Source: Marinobacterium profundum
Lineage (GTDB): Bacteria > Pseudomonadota > Gammaproteobacteria > Pseudomonadales > Balneatricaceae
Direction of reading: 5' to 3'
Length of the DNA: 49,569 nucleotides
Assembly: GCF_001528745.1 (NCBI RefSeq)
Contig: NZ_BCNS01000096.1
Location: forward strand, 1 to 49,569
Numbering within the stretch: position 1 is the stretch's first letter; every line of letters starts with the position of its first letter. Position numbers and translations under genes: made by a program. The notes under the pieces are model-generated. The model did not search any database. It saw nothing but the letters and a program-made list of their open reading frames with translations, and was not told the origin of the DNA. Shown in pieces: positions 27,868 through 36,218 of the stretch.

Positions 27868-27876
27868 ATTCAGGTA

Positions 27877-28578
27877 ATGGAAATGAATGCAGTCACCCTC
27901 ACCGACATAGAAGACCTGAGTGGTTCCCTTGCCCAGCGGGTCTACCAGTCCCTGCGCGAAGCCATCCTCTCGATGGCCTACCCGCCGGGTACGATTCTGA
28001 GAAAAGGCGCCATTTGCGAACAGCTCGGCGTTTCGCGCTCACCGGTATCAGAAGCCATAGCTCGACTGTCTGCAGAGGGGTTGGTGGATGTCATCCCCCA
28101 GTCGGCAACGCGGGTTTCCTGCTTTTCGATGGATGAGATTCGCGAAGCGAGTTTCCTGCGCGAGGCGCTGGAATTGGCGGCAGTTGCAAGAGTTGCCGAA
28201 CAGCGCAGCGACGAGCAGTTGACGCAATTAACCAGGAACCTGCGACTGCAGGAGCTATTGGTGGAAGACAGGGATTTTGCGGGCTTCTACAAGACGGACG
28301 AAGAGTTTCATGCATTGCTGATGGAGTTCACCGGCTTCCCTGGAGCCTCCTCGGTTGCATCGACTGTGTCCTTGCAACTGAAACGTGCCCGCATGCTGTT
28401 GCTGCCCGAAGAAGGCCGGCCGGCAGAAGCCGTCAAGGAACATAAAGCAGTCCTGGACGCCATTCGCTTGAGTGATCCTGTCGCCGCCCAATCTGCAATG
28501 AAGCTGCACCTGGGGCGACTCATCACACAGCTCGAACCACTGGAAGGTCAGCATCCAACCTTCTTTCGCACACGCTAA
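27877..28578 (+). CDS. GntR-family regulator (FadR/FCD subfamily)
   Basis: This 233-aa protein has an N-terminal winged HTH (about residues 18-80, with LRKGAICEQLGVSRSPVSEA) and a C-terminal FCD effector domain of six helices with the metal-binding acid/His pattern (D..H in DEEFHALLM and late His in KEHKAVLDAIR). FCD regulators usually sense sugar acids or lactones. It is divergent from the dehydratase gene and precedes fucU and the lactonase gene on the plus strand, so it probably represses both halves of the fucose locus until an intermediate such as fuconate binds. ATG 27883 has a better spaced AGG and could be the real start. Confidence 0.9.
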   Translation: MEMNAVTLTDIEDLSGSLAQRVYQSLREAILSMAYPPGTILRKGAICEQLGVSRSPVSEAIARLSAEGLVDVIPQSATRVSCFSMDEIREASFLREALELAAVARVAEQRSDEQLTQLTRNLRLQELLVEDRDFAGFYKTDEEFHALLMEFTGFPGASSVASTVSLQLKRARMLLLPEEGRPAEAVKEHKAVLDAIRLSDPVAAQSAMKLHLGRLITQLEPLEGQHPTFFRTR

Positions 28579-28691
28579 GACGCCATACCCAGCTACACGA
28601 GTACCGCGCCAGAAAGCACTGGTCCTGAAAGTGGCTGATACAAATTTTCGCAATAAGCGCACCGCAGCGCTGCAACCGATGGAGACTCCCC

Positions 28692-29123
28692 ATGCTGCGT
28701 AATATTCCGCCGGTGCTATCACCGGACCTTCTGCACGCACTGCGTGCCATGGGCCATGGCGACGAAATCGTCATAGCGGACGCAAATTTTCCGGCAGAAA
28801 GCTCCAGCCCCAAATGCATCAGGCTGGATGGAATTTTGGCGACCGATGTCCTGCGGGCGATCCTCGAAGTCATGCCGCTCGACAGCTTCGAGCCTGTCCC
28901 GGTATTAACCATGCAGGTTGTAGACGACGCCGACGCCATTCCGGAGATTGTGGCAAATTTCCAATGCATCATCGATACAACGGCCGATCACCCGGCGAAG
29001 ATTGGCAGCCTGGAACGCTTTGCTTTTTACGAACGCGCAAAATCCGCCTTCGCGATCGTTCAGACCGGCGAGCGACGGCTTTATGGCAATATCATCCTGA
29101 AAAAAGGTGTTATCCAACCATGA
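28692..29123 (+). CDS. fucU: L-fucose mutarotase (RbsD/FucU family)
   Basis: The 143-aa protein has the family core MGHGDEIVIADANFP with the catalytic His at residue 22, and the C-terminal YGNIILKKGV segment. It catalyses interconversion of alpha and beta anomers of L-fucose and would supply the anomer used by the dehydrogenase. GGAG precedes the ATG by a few bases. Its stop codon overlaps the lactonase start (ATGA), so the two genes are translationally coupled. FucU, rather than the rhamnose-type RhaM, is the best evidence that this locus is for fucose. Confidence 0.9.
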   Translation: MLRNIPPVLSPDLLHALRAMGHGDEIVIADANFPAESSSPKCIRLDGILATDVLRAILEVMPLDSFEPVPVLTMQVVDDADAIPEIVANFQCIIDTTADHPAKIGSLERFAFYERAKSAFAIVQTGERRLYGNIILKKGVIQP

Positions 29124-29950
29124 AAATCGATGCTCATCAGCATTTCTGGCAACTCGACAGAGCGGATTACGGCTGGCTCACACCCGAGCTGAGCATGCTG
29201 TATCACGATTTTCTGCCTGATGACCTGAGCCCCATGCTGGAGACAACCGGGATAGACGGCACTGTGCTGGTGCAGGCCGCCCCGACAATCCAGGAAACCG
29301 AGTTTTTACTGTCACTCGCCGAGCAACATGCCTTTATCAAGGGCGTCGTCGGCTGGGTGGATTTTGAAAGCAAGACAGTAACCGGCGAGATAGAGCGACT
29401 GGCAGCCCATCCGGTTCTGGTGGGCTTTAGGCCCATGATCCAGGATATCCCCGACCCTCACTGGATGCTGCGCCCGGAGCTGAAGCCCGCATTTGACGCA
29501 TTGATCGCCAATGACCTGACATTAGATGCCTTGACCCTCCCGCTACACCTCAGCAATCTGCAGCAACTGCTCGATCACTACCCTGATATGCGGGTCGTCA
29601 TCAACCACGGCTCGAAGCCACAGATACGCCAGGGCGCTTTTGATGCGTGGGCCTGTGATATGGCGGCGCTGGCGAAAGGGACCAGCGCCTTCTGCAAGCT
29701 ATCAGGTCTGGTGACCGAAGCGGCGGAAAACTGGACGGCGGAGGACCTGAAACCCTACGTCGATCACCTGCTGCAAACCTTTGGCCCCAGACGCCTGATT
29801 TGGGGCAGCGACTGGCCTGTTTGCAAGCTTGGCGGGGGCTATCAGCAGTGGCTGTCGGTAACCGAGACCCTGCTGGGGGGCCTCAGCGAGACTGACCGCG
29901 CAGCGATTTTCGGACTCAACGCTGTCCATGCCTACCGCATCCCTGACTGA
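29120..29950 (+). CDS. Amidohydrolase-family L-fuconolactonase
   Basis: The 276-aa protein starts at ATG 29120, which overlaps the fucU stop. It has the amidohydrolase_2 metal site HQHFW (H6, H8), a later VINHGSKP histidine and the terminal RLIWGSDWPV aspartate. It belongs to the group that hydrolyses L-fucono-1,5-lactone, and also galactonolactone or rhamnonolactone in relatives, to the free acid. It provides the step between the AKR dehydrogenase and the UxaA-type dehydratase. It is the last gene of the plus-strand arm. No terminator is obvious in the 198 bp before the cyclase gene. Confidence 0.9.
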   Translation: MKIDAHQHFWQLDRADYGWLTPELSMLYHDFLPDDLSPMLETTGIDGTVLVQAAPTIQETEFLLSLAEQHAFIKGVVGWVDFESKTVTGEIERLAAHPVLVGFRPMIQDIPDPHWMLRPELKPAFDALIANDLTLDALTLPLHLSNLQQLLDHYPDMRVVINHGSKPQIRQGAFDAWACDMAALAKGTSAFCKLSGLVTEAAENWTAEDLKPYVDHLLQTFGPRRLIWGSDWPVCKLGGGYQQWLSVTETLLGGLSETDRAAIFGLNAVHAYRIPD

Positions 29951-30148
29951 TCTTTGCTCTCTGACCGCTGGCCTTTAACTTCTGAGATCTGCCACAGGCG
30001 CCCGGCACGAGACTCAGGCTCCGTACCATCCTCAACACCGCAGCCGTCTACACTTAAGGGTACCCCGCGCATTGCAGCGGTATGCGGCAATCGGCGGTAC
30101 CTCGGCCTGTACACAGCGCCTATACACTCCTTGCAGTGAGACAGTTCC

Positions 30149-32074
30149 ATGAGCCAGTCCCAGGGTCAGCGCAAACTTACCGCCATTCTCAGTGCCGATG
30201 TCGTCGGTTACTCGCGATTGATGGGCGAAAACGAGCAGGCCACCGTCGACACCCTGAAGGAATATCAGCAGGCCATTGGCCGGGTCATCGAACGTCATAA
30301 GGGGCGCATTGTCGATGCGCCCGGCGACAATATCCTGGCCGAATTTCCCAGTGCCGTGGAAGCCGTTAACGGTGCCGTCGAAATACAGAAAGTGCTGGAA
30401 GGGCGTAACCTGGAGCTGCCGACCGACAGACGCATGGAGTTTCGCATCGGCGTCAACCTCGGCGATGTTATCGAAGACGAGAGCGACATCATCTTCGGCG
30501 ATGGTGTCAATATTGCCGCCCGCATGGAAGCACTGGCCGAGCCTGGCGGTATCTGTATATCCAGTTCAGTCTACGATGCCGTTGAAGGCAAGGTGCACTT
30601 CGGCTACGACTTTCTCGGCGAACAGCGCGTCAAGAACATAGCCAAGCCGGTCAATGTCTACCGGGTGCGCGCCAGCGACATGCCTCTGCCTGCGCACAAA
30701 GCGCCAGCTGGCGCAGGATGGCAGTTCGCGGCCGCCGCACTGGCCCTGGGTCTGACGCTGGGCGGTCTCGCGGTCTGGCTATCTTCTGCCCCCTCGGCGC
30801 CACAGCAGGACGTCGCCGCGCCATCTGCTGCGCCGGCCAGCAAACCTGCTGACTCCATGGCCCAACCCGGCCCCTACCTCCTGGTGGGGCAGCTCGTGGA
30901 TCAAAGCGGTATCGCGTCGGGGAGCGGGCGCATCTACGGCCAGGCTATGATTGATTCAAGCAACTGGATTAACGCCAATGGCGGTATTAATGGCCGCATG
31001 ATCGACTTGGATACCGTCGATACCTCCTACCTGGTTCCCAGGGCGCTGGAGGGTTACCGCAAGTGGAAAACCCAGAATGTACTGGCCATTCATGGCTGGA
31101 GCACACCCTCCACCGAAGCTCTGGTCAGCGCTGTCGCCGAGGATGAAATACCCTATTTCTCGGCCTCCTACGCCGCCTCCCTGACGGATCCTACCGGCCG
31201 TGGTGTCGAGGGCCGGGCCGCCCCCTATAATTTTTTCTATGGCCCATCCTACTCGGACGCCTGTCGCGGCCTGGTGCAATGGGCCCGTGAAGACTGGAAA
31301 GCCCGCGGCAAAACCAGCACCCCAAAATTCGTCCATATGGGTGAAAACCATCCCTACCCCAATGCGCCGAAAAAAGCCTGTCAGGCCTACGCCACGGAAC
31401 TCGGCTTCGAGGTACTGCCGGTTATTGCCATGCCCATGACGCCGGGCGATAACAGCACCCAGTGCGAACGGCTCAATTCCCAGGGGGCTGATTACGCCTA
31501 TCTCGCCAATACCACTGCCTCAGTTTCCGGTCTGCTAAGCACCTGCAAGGCGCTCCAGGTTCAAACGCAGTTCATGGTGAATATCTGGGGCTTTGATGAA
31601 AATGTAATGAAGGCGGCAGGTAACGCGGCCGATGGTGTGGTCTGGGTCATGGGCGCCGCCAAGTGGGGCGACGATGTCCCGGGCATGTACACAGTGCAGG
31701 AAGTTTCCAAAATGTCGGACCCTACCGGCCAGACGTACCGTCCGGTGCACTACATCCGCGGGGTCTGTTCGATGTTTTTTATCAAGGAAGCCATGGAGTG
31801 GGCCGACAGAAACGGCGGTATCAGCGGCGCAAATATCCGCCAGGGCATTTACCAGCACAGGGACTGGGTGCCCGTGGGACTCGAGGGAGTCTGTTCACCG
31901 GCAACCTGGACCCCCGAAGATCATCGCGGCGTAACCCGGGTGCTGATCTATCGCAGCCATATCAAGGGCCCGACCGAGGCGGATGTCGCCGAACTGGTCG
32001 CCCGGGGCATCATCCGCATGGAGCGCGTCTTTTCTGTGGATATTCCGCGCCGCCCCGAGTGGCTCGGGCTCTGA
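30149..32074 (+). CDS. Class III nucleotidyl cyclase fused to a periplasmic binding-protein-like sensor
   Basis: This 641-aa protein has an N-terminal cytoplasmic cyclase (about residues 8-175). Metal ligands D17 (SADVVGYSRL) and D60 (APGDNILAEF) and the transition-state pair N121/R125 (GDGVNIAARM) are all present. One membrane segment (192-212) and an Ala/Pro/Ser-rich linker (213-240) follow. The C-terminal part (about 243-641) resembles type I substrate-binding proteins of the Leu/Ile/Val or amide-urea kind (YLLVGQLVDQSG, NANGGINGRMIDL) and should lie in the periplasm. Six cysteines in the sensor suggest disulfides. No transporter genes for such a binding protein are adjacent, which favours a receptor role. 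It is convergent with the TauE/SafE gene 27 bp away. Confidence 0.9.
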   Translation: MSQSQGQRKLTAILSADVVGYSRLMGENEQATVDTLKEYQQAIGRVIERHKGRIVDAPGDNILAEFPSAVEAVNGAVEIQKVLEGRNLELPTDRRMEFRIGVNLGDVIEDESDIIFGDGVNIAARMEALAEPGGICISSSVYDAVEGKVHFGYDFLGEQRVKNIAKPVNVYRVRASDMPLPAHKAPAGAGWQFAAAALALGLTLGGLAVWLSSAPSAPQQDVAAPSAAPASKPADSMAQPGPYLLVGQLVDQSGIASGSGRIYGQAMIDSSNWINANGGINGRMIDLDTVDTSYLVPRALEGYRKWKTQNVLAIHGWSTPSTEALVSAVAEDEIPYFSASYAASLTDPTGRGVEGRAAPYNFFYGPSYSDACRGLVQWAREDWKARGKTSTPKFVHMGENHPYPNAPKKACQAYATELGFEVLPVIAMPMTPGDNSTQCERLNSQGADYAYLANTTASVSGLLSTCKALQVQTQFMVNIWGFDENVMKAAGNAADGVVWVMGAAKWGDDVPGMYTVQEVSKMSDPTGQTYRPVHYIRGVCSMFFIKEAMEWADRNGGISGANIRQGIYQHRDWVPVGLEGVCSPATWTPEDHRGVTRVLIYRSHIKGPTEADVAELVARGIIRMERVFSVDIPRRPEWLGL

Positions 32075-32101
32075 TGTCCACCAGCTCTAAACATCAGCAC
32101 C

Positions 32102-32860
32102 TCAGAAGAAGCCTTTAACTGTCAGGCCGACGCCGGACAACAGCAGCAGGCCGAAGGCAAAGCGCCGCAGGGCCTGATTGGACAGAGGCGGCGGGAAGCG
32201 CCGCGCAGCCACGGCCGCGAACATCACCACTGGTGCCCCCAGCAGCGCCAGGCCGACAAAGCTCTCGCCCACCGGCTCCGTCCAGAGTACGACAACCAGA
32301 CGCAATGCTGACATCACGCTGAACAGGCAAATCAGAGTCGCACGAATAGCGGCTATACGATCTGGCTGCCGATACATCATAAAGGTGGCGGGTGGACCAA
32401 AGACTGCAAAGAGTCCACCCATAAGACCGGCCAGCACGCCGCAGAAGGCAAAGGCCGGGATCGAGGAGGGTTGCTCCAGCTGTTTTACCCGGTACATCAT
32501 CAGCAAGCTGCTGCCGACCAGACAAAGCCCCAGGGTACCCTGGAGCAGTCCCAGTTGCCCCTCACTGGTGTAAGAGAGTAATTCCAAACCAACAAAGGTG
32601 ACCGGCAGGCAGGTTGCCAATATCAGCCCCAGCGCCCGCCAGTTAGTGTCCCGCCAGAGGCCTCCTCGCAGCGTCGCCGCTGCATTGACCAGCGTCAGTG
32701 CACCGACCAGTAGCGCCGTCACATCGATGGGGGCCAGCCCCAGCGCCGTAACTGTGGCCATCACTATCAGACCAAAGGCAAAGCCGGTTGTGGCCTGAAT
32801 ATAACTGGCCAGCGCCAGGCAAAGCAGCAACAGCAGCTCAGAGCCACCAATGACGATCAT
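32102..32860 (-). CDS. TauE/SafE family sulfite or sulfonate exporter
   Basis: This 252-aa membrane protein has about seven to eight hydrophobic segments, and a duplicated arrangement (an N-terminal ATTGFAFGLIVMATVT segment and a middle GVLAGLMGGLFAVFGPPATF segment) typical of the TauE/SafE family. Members export sulfite, sulfoacetate or related anions. It is the last gene after soeA, soeB, soeC and an aldehyde dehydrogenase gene, all on the minus strand, with 58 bp to the latter. Next to sulfite dehydrogenase it may relieve excess sulfite; next to an aldehyde dehydrogenase it could equally be a SafE exporting a sulfonated acid. Confidence 0.85.
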   Translation of the reverse strand: MIVIGGSELLLLLCLALASYIQATTGFAFGLIVMATVTALGLAPIDVTALLVGALTLVNAAATLRGGLWRDTNWRALGLILATCLPVTFVGLELLSYTSEGQLGLLQGTLGLCLVGSSLLMMYRVKQLEQPSSIPAFAFCGVLAGLMGGLFAVFGPPATFMMYRQPDRIAAIRATLICLFSVMSALRLVVVLWTEPVGESFVGLALLGAPVVMFAAVAARRFPPPLSNQALRRFAFGLLLLSGVGLTVKGFF

Positions 32861-32918
32861 GCAACATCCTCGTCGTTACTCCTGGGGGCGAATAAAGCCA
32901 TCAGGCGGCCCGCACCGT

Positions 32919-34286
32919 TCAGTCCGCGATCCACAGCGACTTGATATTGCAGAACTCGCGAATGCCGTAACTCGCCAGCTCACGCCCAAGACCCGACGCC
33001 TTGGTGCCGCCGAACGGCATGCGCACATCGCTGGCCACAGGCGCATTGACGAAGCAGGCACCGGCTTCGAGACGCCGGGCAATGGCTTCACCGCGTTCGA
33101 TATCGGCGGTCCAGATGCTGGCCCCCAGGCCAAAGCGGGTGGCGTTGGCCAGACGAATGGCATCTTCCGCATCCGCCGCCCGCACAATGGATGCTACAGG
33201 CCCAAACAGCTCTTCATCGAACGCCATGTTGCCGGGCTTCACCTTGTCCAGCACCGAGGGCTGATAGAACCAGCCGGGGCCATCCTGCACAGCGCCACCG
33301 GTGAGCAGCTGGGCGCCACCGGCAAGGGCCGCATCCACCTGCAGCTGCAATCCGCTGCGCAGATCTTCCCGCGCCATGGGCGCCAGCGTCGTACTCGCCT
33401 GCAACGGGTCGCCGGTCTGCAACTGCGCCACACGGGCCAACATGCGCTCGACAAACTCATCGGCTATGGTGGGCGTGAGGATAAAGCGCTTGGCGGCGAT
33501 GCAGATCTGGCCGGCATTGCCAAAGCGCAGTTTCATGGCGAACTCCACCGCCTTGTCGAGATCGGCATCCTCCAGCACGATAAAGGGATCGGAGCCCCCC
33601 AGTTCCAGTACCACTTTTTTCAGATTCTGCCCCGCCATGGCGGCGATCTTGCGCCCGGTAGCTTCGCTGCCAGTAAAGGCGACGCCGTGCACACGGCCAT
33701 CGGCGATAACCGCGGCGGTCTGCTCGACGGAAATCAGCAGAGTGCTGAACAGACCTTCAGGCGCCTCGGCTTCACGCAGTATGTCTTCGATCAGCAGCGC
33801 ACAGCGGGACACATTTGGCGCGTGTTTGAGCAGCGCGGTATTGCCGGCCATCAGCGTTGGCGCCAGGAAACGGAACACTTGCCACAAGGGGAAGTTCCAC
33901 GGCATCACGGCCAAAATGGTGCCCAGCGGCTCGAAGCTCACCAGGGAGCGGCGCGCATGGGTCGGGATCAGTTCATCCTGCAGCATGGCCGCGGCGTGCT
34001 CGGCGTAGTGCTCACAGCACTGGGCACACTTGTCTACTTCCCCCAGGGCTTCGGGTAGCAGCTTGCCCATTTCCAGCGAAATAGTCCGCGCCAAAGACTC
34101 GCGCTGGGCCCTCAGTACCGCCGCGATCCGGCGCAGCAGTGCGCCCCTCTGGTCGTTGTCAGTGGCACGCCACTCCAGGCTCGCCGCCTGGGCCTTCTCC
34201 AGGCGCGCCTCGAGCTGGGCACCGCTGAGCAGGTCAAAGACTTCAATCAGTTCGGCGGTGGCCGGATTGCGGGATTCAAACATCAT
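32919..34286 (-). CDS. NAD(P)-dependent aldehyde dehydrogenase (Sad/SSADH-like)
   Basis: I start at ATG 34286 (MMFESRNPATAE, 455 aa); the 28-residue extension upstream lacks resemblance to the family. Catalytic residues are E228 in LELGGSDPF and C262 in GQICIAAKRF; GTILAVMPWNFPLWQV and KHAPNVSRCA match the E. coli Sad (YneI) subfamily of succinate semialdehyde dehydrogenases. Its place between soeC and a TauE/SafE exporter gene raises the possibility of sulfoacetaldehyde dehydrogenase (SafD), a relationship known from Neptuniibacter taurine metabolism. Succinate semialdehyde remains the default substrate. It lies 118 bp after soeC. Confidence 0.85.
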   Translation of the reverse strand: MMFESRNPATAELIEVFDLLSGAQLEARLEKAQAASLEWRATDNDQRGALLRRIAAVLRAQRESLARTISLEMGKLLPEALGEVDKCAQCCEHYAEHAAAMLQDELIPTHARRSLVSFEPLGTILAVMPWNFPLWQVFRFLAPTLMAGNTALLKHAPNVSRCALLIEDILREAEAPEGLFSTLLISVEQTAAVIADGRVHGVAFTGSEATGRKIAAMAGQNLKKVVLELGGSDPFIVLEDADLDKAVEFAMKLRFGNAGQICIAAKRFILTPTIADEFVERMLARVAQLQTGDPLQASTTLAPMAREDLRSGLQLQVDAALAGGAQLLTGGAVQDGPGWFYQPSVLDKVKPGNMAFDEELFGPVASIVRAADAEDAIRLANATRFGLGASIWTADIERGEAIARRLEAGACFVNAPVASDVRMPFGGTKASGLGRELASYGIREFCNIKSLWIAD

Positions 34287-34404
34287 TTCAAAGCATCCTT
34301 GTGTATCAGGTTGAGACGGGCGCTTCGCAAAGCCTTTACCCGCAAAAGCAGCAGCACCGGTACCCGGCACGGCGGCTCAGAATTAACGAAAAAGTCCTAC
34401 TGTC

Positions 34405-35334
34405 TCAGGTGCGCTGGTCGCCGTGATACAGGCGCACAACATGCCGGGCTTCGGCGAAAAACAGCCAGCGCTCCACCAGCAACCCCGCCAGCGCTAGCAG
34501 CGCCGCCAGCAAGGTAGCCACAGCATGACCCTGCAGCAGCAGCAGAAAGGGCACGACAAAGGCCAGTGCCACCATGGCAAATCTCAGGCGCAGCAACTTG
34601 TTGGCCGCCACTGTATAGCCAAACTCATTGGTCAGGAAGGTACCGGCACTGTGGCCTGCATCCAGCAGCCGCACGCTGGCCTGGGTAAAGCCGGTGGCGG
34701 TCTTGATGGTGGCACCGGCGGGCTTGCCGATCCAGAACAGGTAGATCAGTTTGGCCACCGCACCCAGGGCAATCAGACCCAGACCTGCGCTGCGCAGCGC
34801 CGGCGACAGGCCATCCTGCAGCAACGCCTGCAGCGTGGCCAGGCAGAGCGCACCAGACATCAGTCCCATGGACAGATAGTTCAGCGGCGTCAGCGCCGTG
34901 CACCACTGACGAATGGTTTTCAGGCTCGCATAGATCATGCTGGTGCAGAACAGCGTGACCATGGCCAGCATCGCCGCCACCACACCGCAGGCGCTGTAAA
35001 GGGCGCTCAATTCACTGCCCTGAACGTAGATACCAAACAGATACAGCAGCGCCACCGGATAGAAGAGCACGGCGAACACCGCCTCGCGGGACAGCCAGGA
35101 GGTGCGAAAGCGCGCAAAGGAGCGCCAGGCGTTCTTCGGATTCGCCAGGTGCAGCGTGGACGACAGCAGGCCGATGGTGATCATCAGCAGCGCCAGCACA
35201 CCCCCGGACAGCAGCAGGGTGCTGTCCTGCAGCGCATTCAGCCCCGCCAGCTGTGCCAGTACCATCAGGGCGAACAGGCCATAGCCGGCCCCGGAGGTAA
35301 CGGTAAAGATCAGTACAGAAAATGCCGGATGCAT
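34405..35334 (-). CDS. soeC: Sulfite dehydrogenase membrane anchor (DmsC family)
   Basis: This 309-aa protein has about eight membrane segments and belongs to the DmsC anchor family. It should bind quinone and accept electrons from the iron-sulfur subunit. The first segment MHPAFSVLIFTVTSGAGYGLF and the LHLANPKNAWRSFARFRTSWLSRE stretch (about residues 63-86) are typical. It follows soeB by 56 bp on the same strand. In the DMSO reductase family the anchor alone does not distinguish sulfite oxidation from other substrates; the large subunit and the absence of a Tat signal there guide the call. Confidence 0.85.
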   Translation of the reverse strand: MHPAFSVLIFTVTSGAGYGLFALMVLAQLAGLNALQDSTLLLSGGVLALLMITIGLLSSTLHLANPKNAWRSFARFRTSWLSREAVFAVLFYPVALLYLFGIYVQGSELSALYSACGVVAAMLAMVTLFCTSMIYASLKTIRQWCTALTPLNYLSMGLMSGALCLATLQALLQDGLSPALRSAGLGLIALGAVAKLIYLFWIGKPAGATIKTATGFTQASVRLLDAGHSAGTFLTNEFGYTVAANKLLRLRFAMVALAFVVPFLLLLQGHAVATLLAALLALAGLLVERWLFFAEARHVVRLYHGDQRT

Positions 35335-35390
35335 GGCAACAACTCCAGTCCGGGCCCGCTAGCGGGCCAGTTGCGATATATAGCTAACCG

Positions 35391-36083
35391 TTAGCGCGTG
35401 ATGACCTTGTTAACCCACTGCTTCACGGTCGCCCCCAGAGACGGCTTGAACTGGTAGCTTTCAACCACCTTCTTGTTGCGCGGTGGCAGGTAGGTATTCA
35501 CCGGGTTGTAACCCAGTTCCGGCATCAGCTGCTGACCGCTGCGCTCGCGCGTCAGGCGGCTGACTTCGGAGTTCGGATCATCGAAATCACCGAACACCCG
35601 CGAGCTGGTCGGGCAGGTCAGCACGCAGGCGGGCTGGCGTTCAGCTTCCGGCAGTTTTTCATCGTAGATGCGGTCCACACAGAGAGTACATTTCTTCATA
35701 GTGCCTTCCTGCGGATCCAGCTCGCGGGCGCCGTACGGGCAAGCCCAGGAGCAGAGGTTGCAGCCCATGCACTTGTCCTGATCCACCAGCACTATGCCGT
35801 CTTCCTTGCGCTTATAAGAGGCGCCCGTCGGGCAGACGGTGACGCAGGCAGCGTCTTCGCAGTGCATGCAGGACATCGGCATGTGGACGGTCTTGCTGTT
35901 GGGCGTATCCCCCACTTCGTAGGTGCGTACCCGGTTAAGCCAGGTGCCCGACGGATCACGGCCGTATGGGTCCTTATCCGACAGTGGGCCTATGGTGCCG
36001 GAGGTATTCCATTGCTTGCATGCAGTCGCGCAGCCATGGCAGCCAACGCAGGTATCGAGATCGACGACGAGTCCGAGTTTCAT
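35391..36083 (-). CDS. soeB: Sulfite dehydrogenase iron-sulfur subunit (DmsB type)
   Basis: The 230-aa protein has four cysteine clusters for 4Fe-4S centres: CVGCHGCATAC (residues 15-25), CMHCEDAACVTVCPTG, CMGCNLCSWACPYG, and CTLC with the late CVLTCP. It has no signal peptide and should carry electrons from the molybdopterin subunit to the DmsC-like anchor on the cytoplasmic face. GGGAG lies 11 bases before the ATG. It follows soeA with an unusual 135-bp spacer that contains a decayed copy of the soeA 3' end and a small overlapping ORF. Confidence 0.9.
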   Translation of the reverse strand: MKLGLVVDLDTCVGCHGCATACKQWNTSGTIGPLSDKDPYGRDPSGTWLNRVRTYEVGDTPNSKTVHMPMSCMHCEDAACVTVCPTGASYKRKEDGIVLVDQDKCMGCNLCSWACPYGARELDPQEGTMKKCTLCVDRIYDEKLPEAERQPACVLTCPTSSRVFGDFDDPNSEVSRLTRERSGQQLMPELGYNPVNTYLPPRNKKVVESYQFKPSLGATVKQWVNKVITR

Positions 36084-36087
36084 ATTC

Positions 36088-36207
36088 TTATTCTCCCGTT
36101 ATTTCTCGCCAGGCGTCAGCGCTATGCTGAGCATCGGACGCTGGAGATTTAGGGTCCTGCAGATCGGGTGATATTCCGAACCAGGCAATAAAGAGGCTAC
36201 ATTTCAT
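36088..36207 (-). CDS. Small ORF between soeA and soeB (39 aa)
   Basis: ATG 36207 lies 9 bases after AGGAGAGG at the end of soeA, and the ORF ends with TAA 4 bases before the soeB ATG. The peptide begins MKCSLFIAWFGISPDLQD and is not one I recognise. The second half overlaps, in another frame, a degenerate copy of the end of soeA, so the ORF may be only a by-product of that duplication. The strong ribosome binding site and the exact fit between stop and soeB start suggest that it could be translated and couple soeA to soeB translation. Confidence 0.35.
   Translation of the reverse strand: MKCSLFIAWFGISPDLQDPKSPASDAQHSADAWREITGE
36099..36152 (-). pseudogene. Decayed copy of the soeA 3' end
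   Basis: Read on the minus strand this stretch encodes LNLQRPMLSIALTPGEK followed by TAA, matching the true soeA end NLKRPMLDILTRGEK. At DNA level GAGCATCGGACGCT is identical at 36129-36142 and 36246-36259, an offset of 117 bp, and the flanking CTCGCCA.GCGTCAG is also shared. It is a remnant of a tandem paralogue or partial duplication of soeA, with the rest deleted. Confidence 0.75.
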
Positions 36208-36218
36208 GTTGTCCTCTC

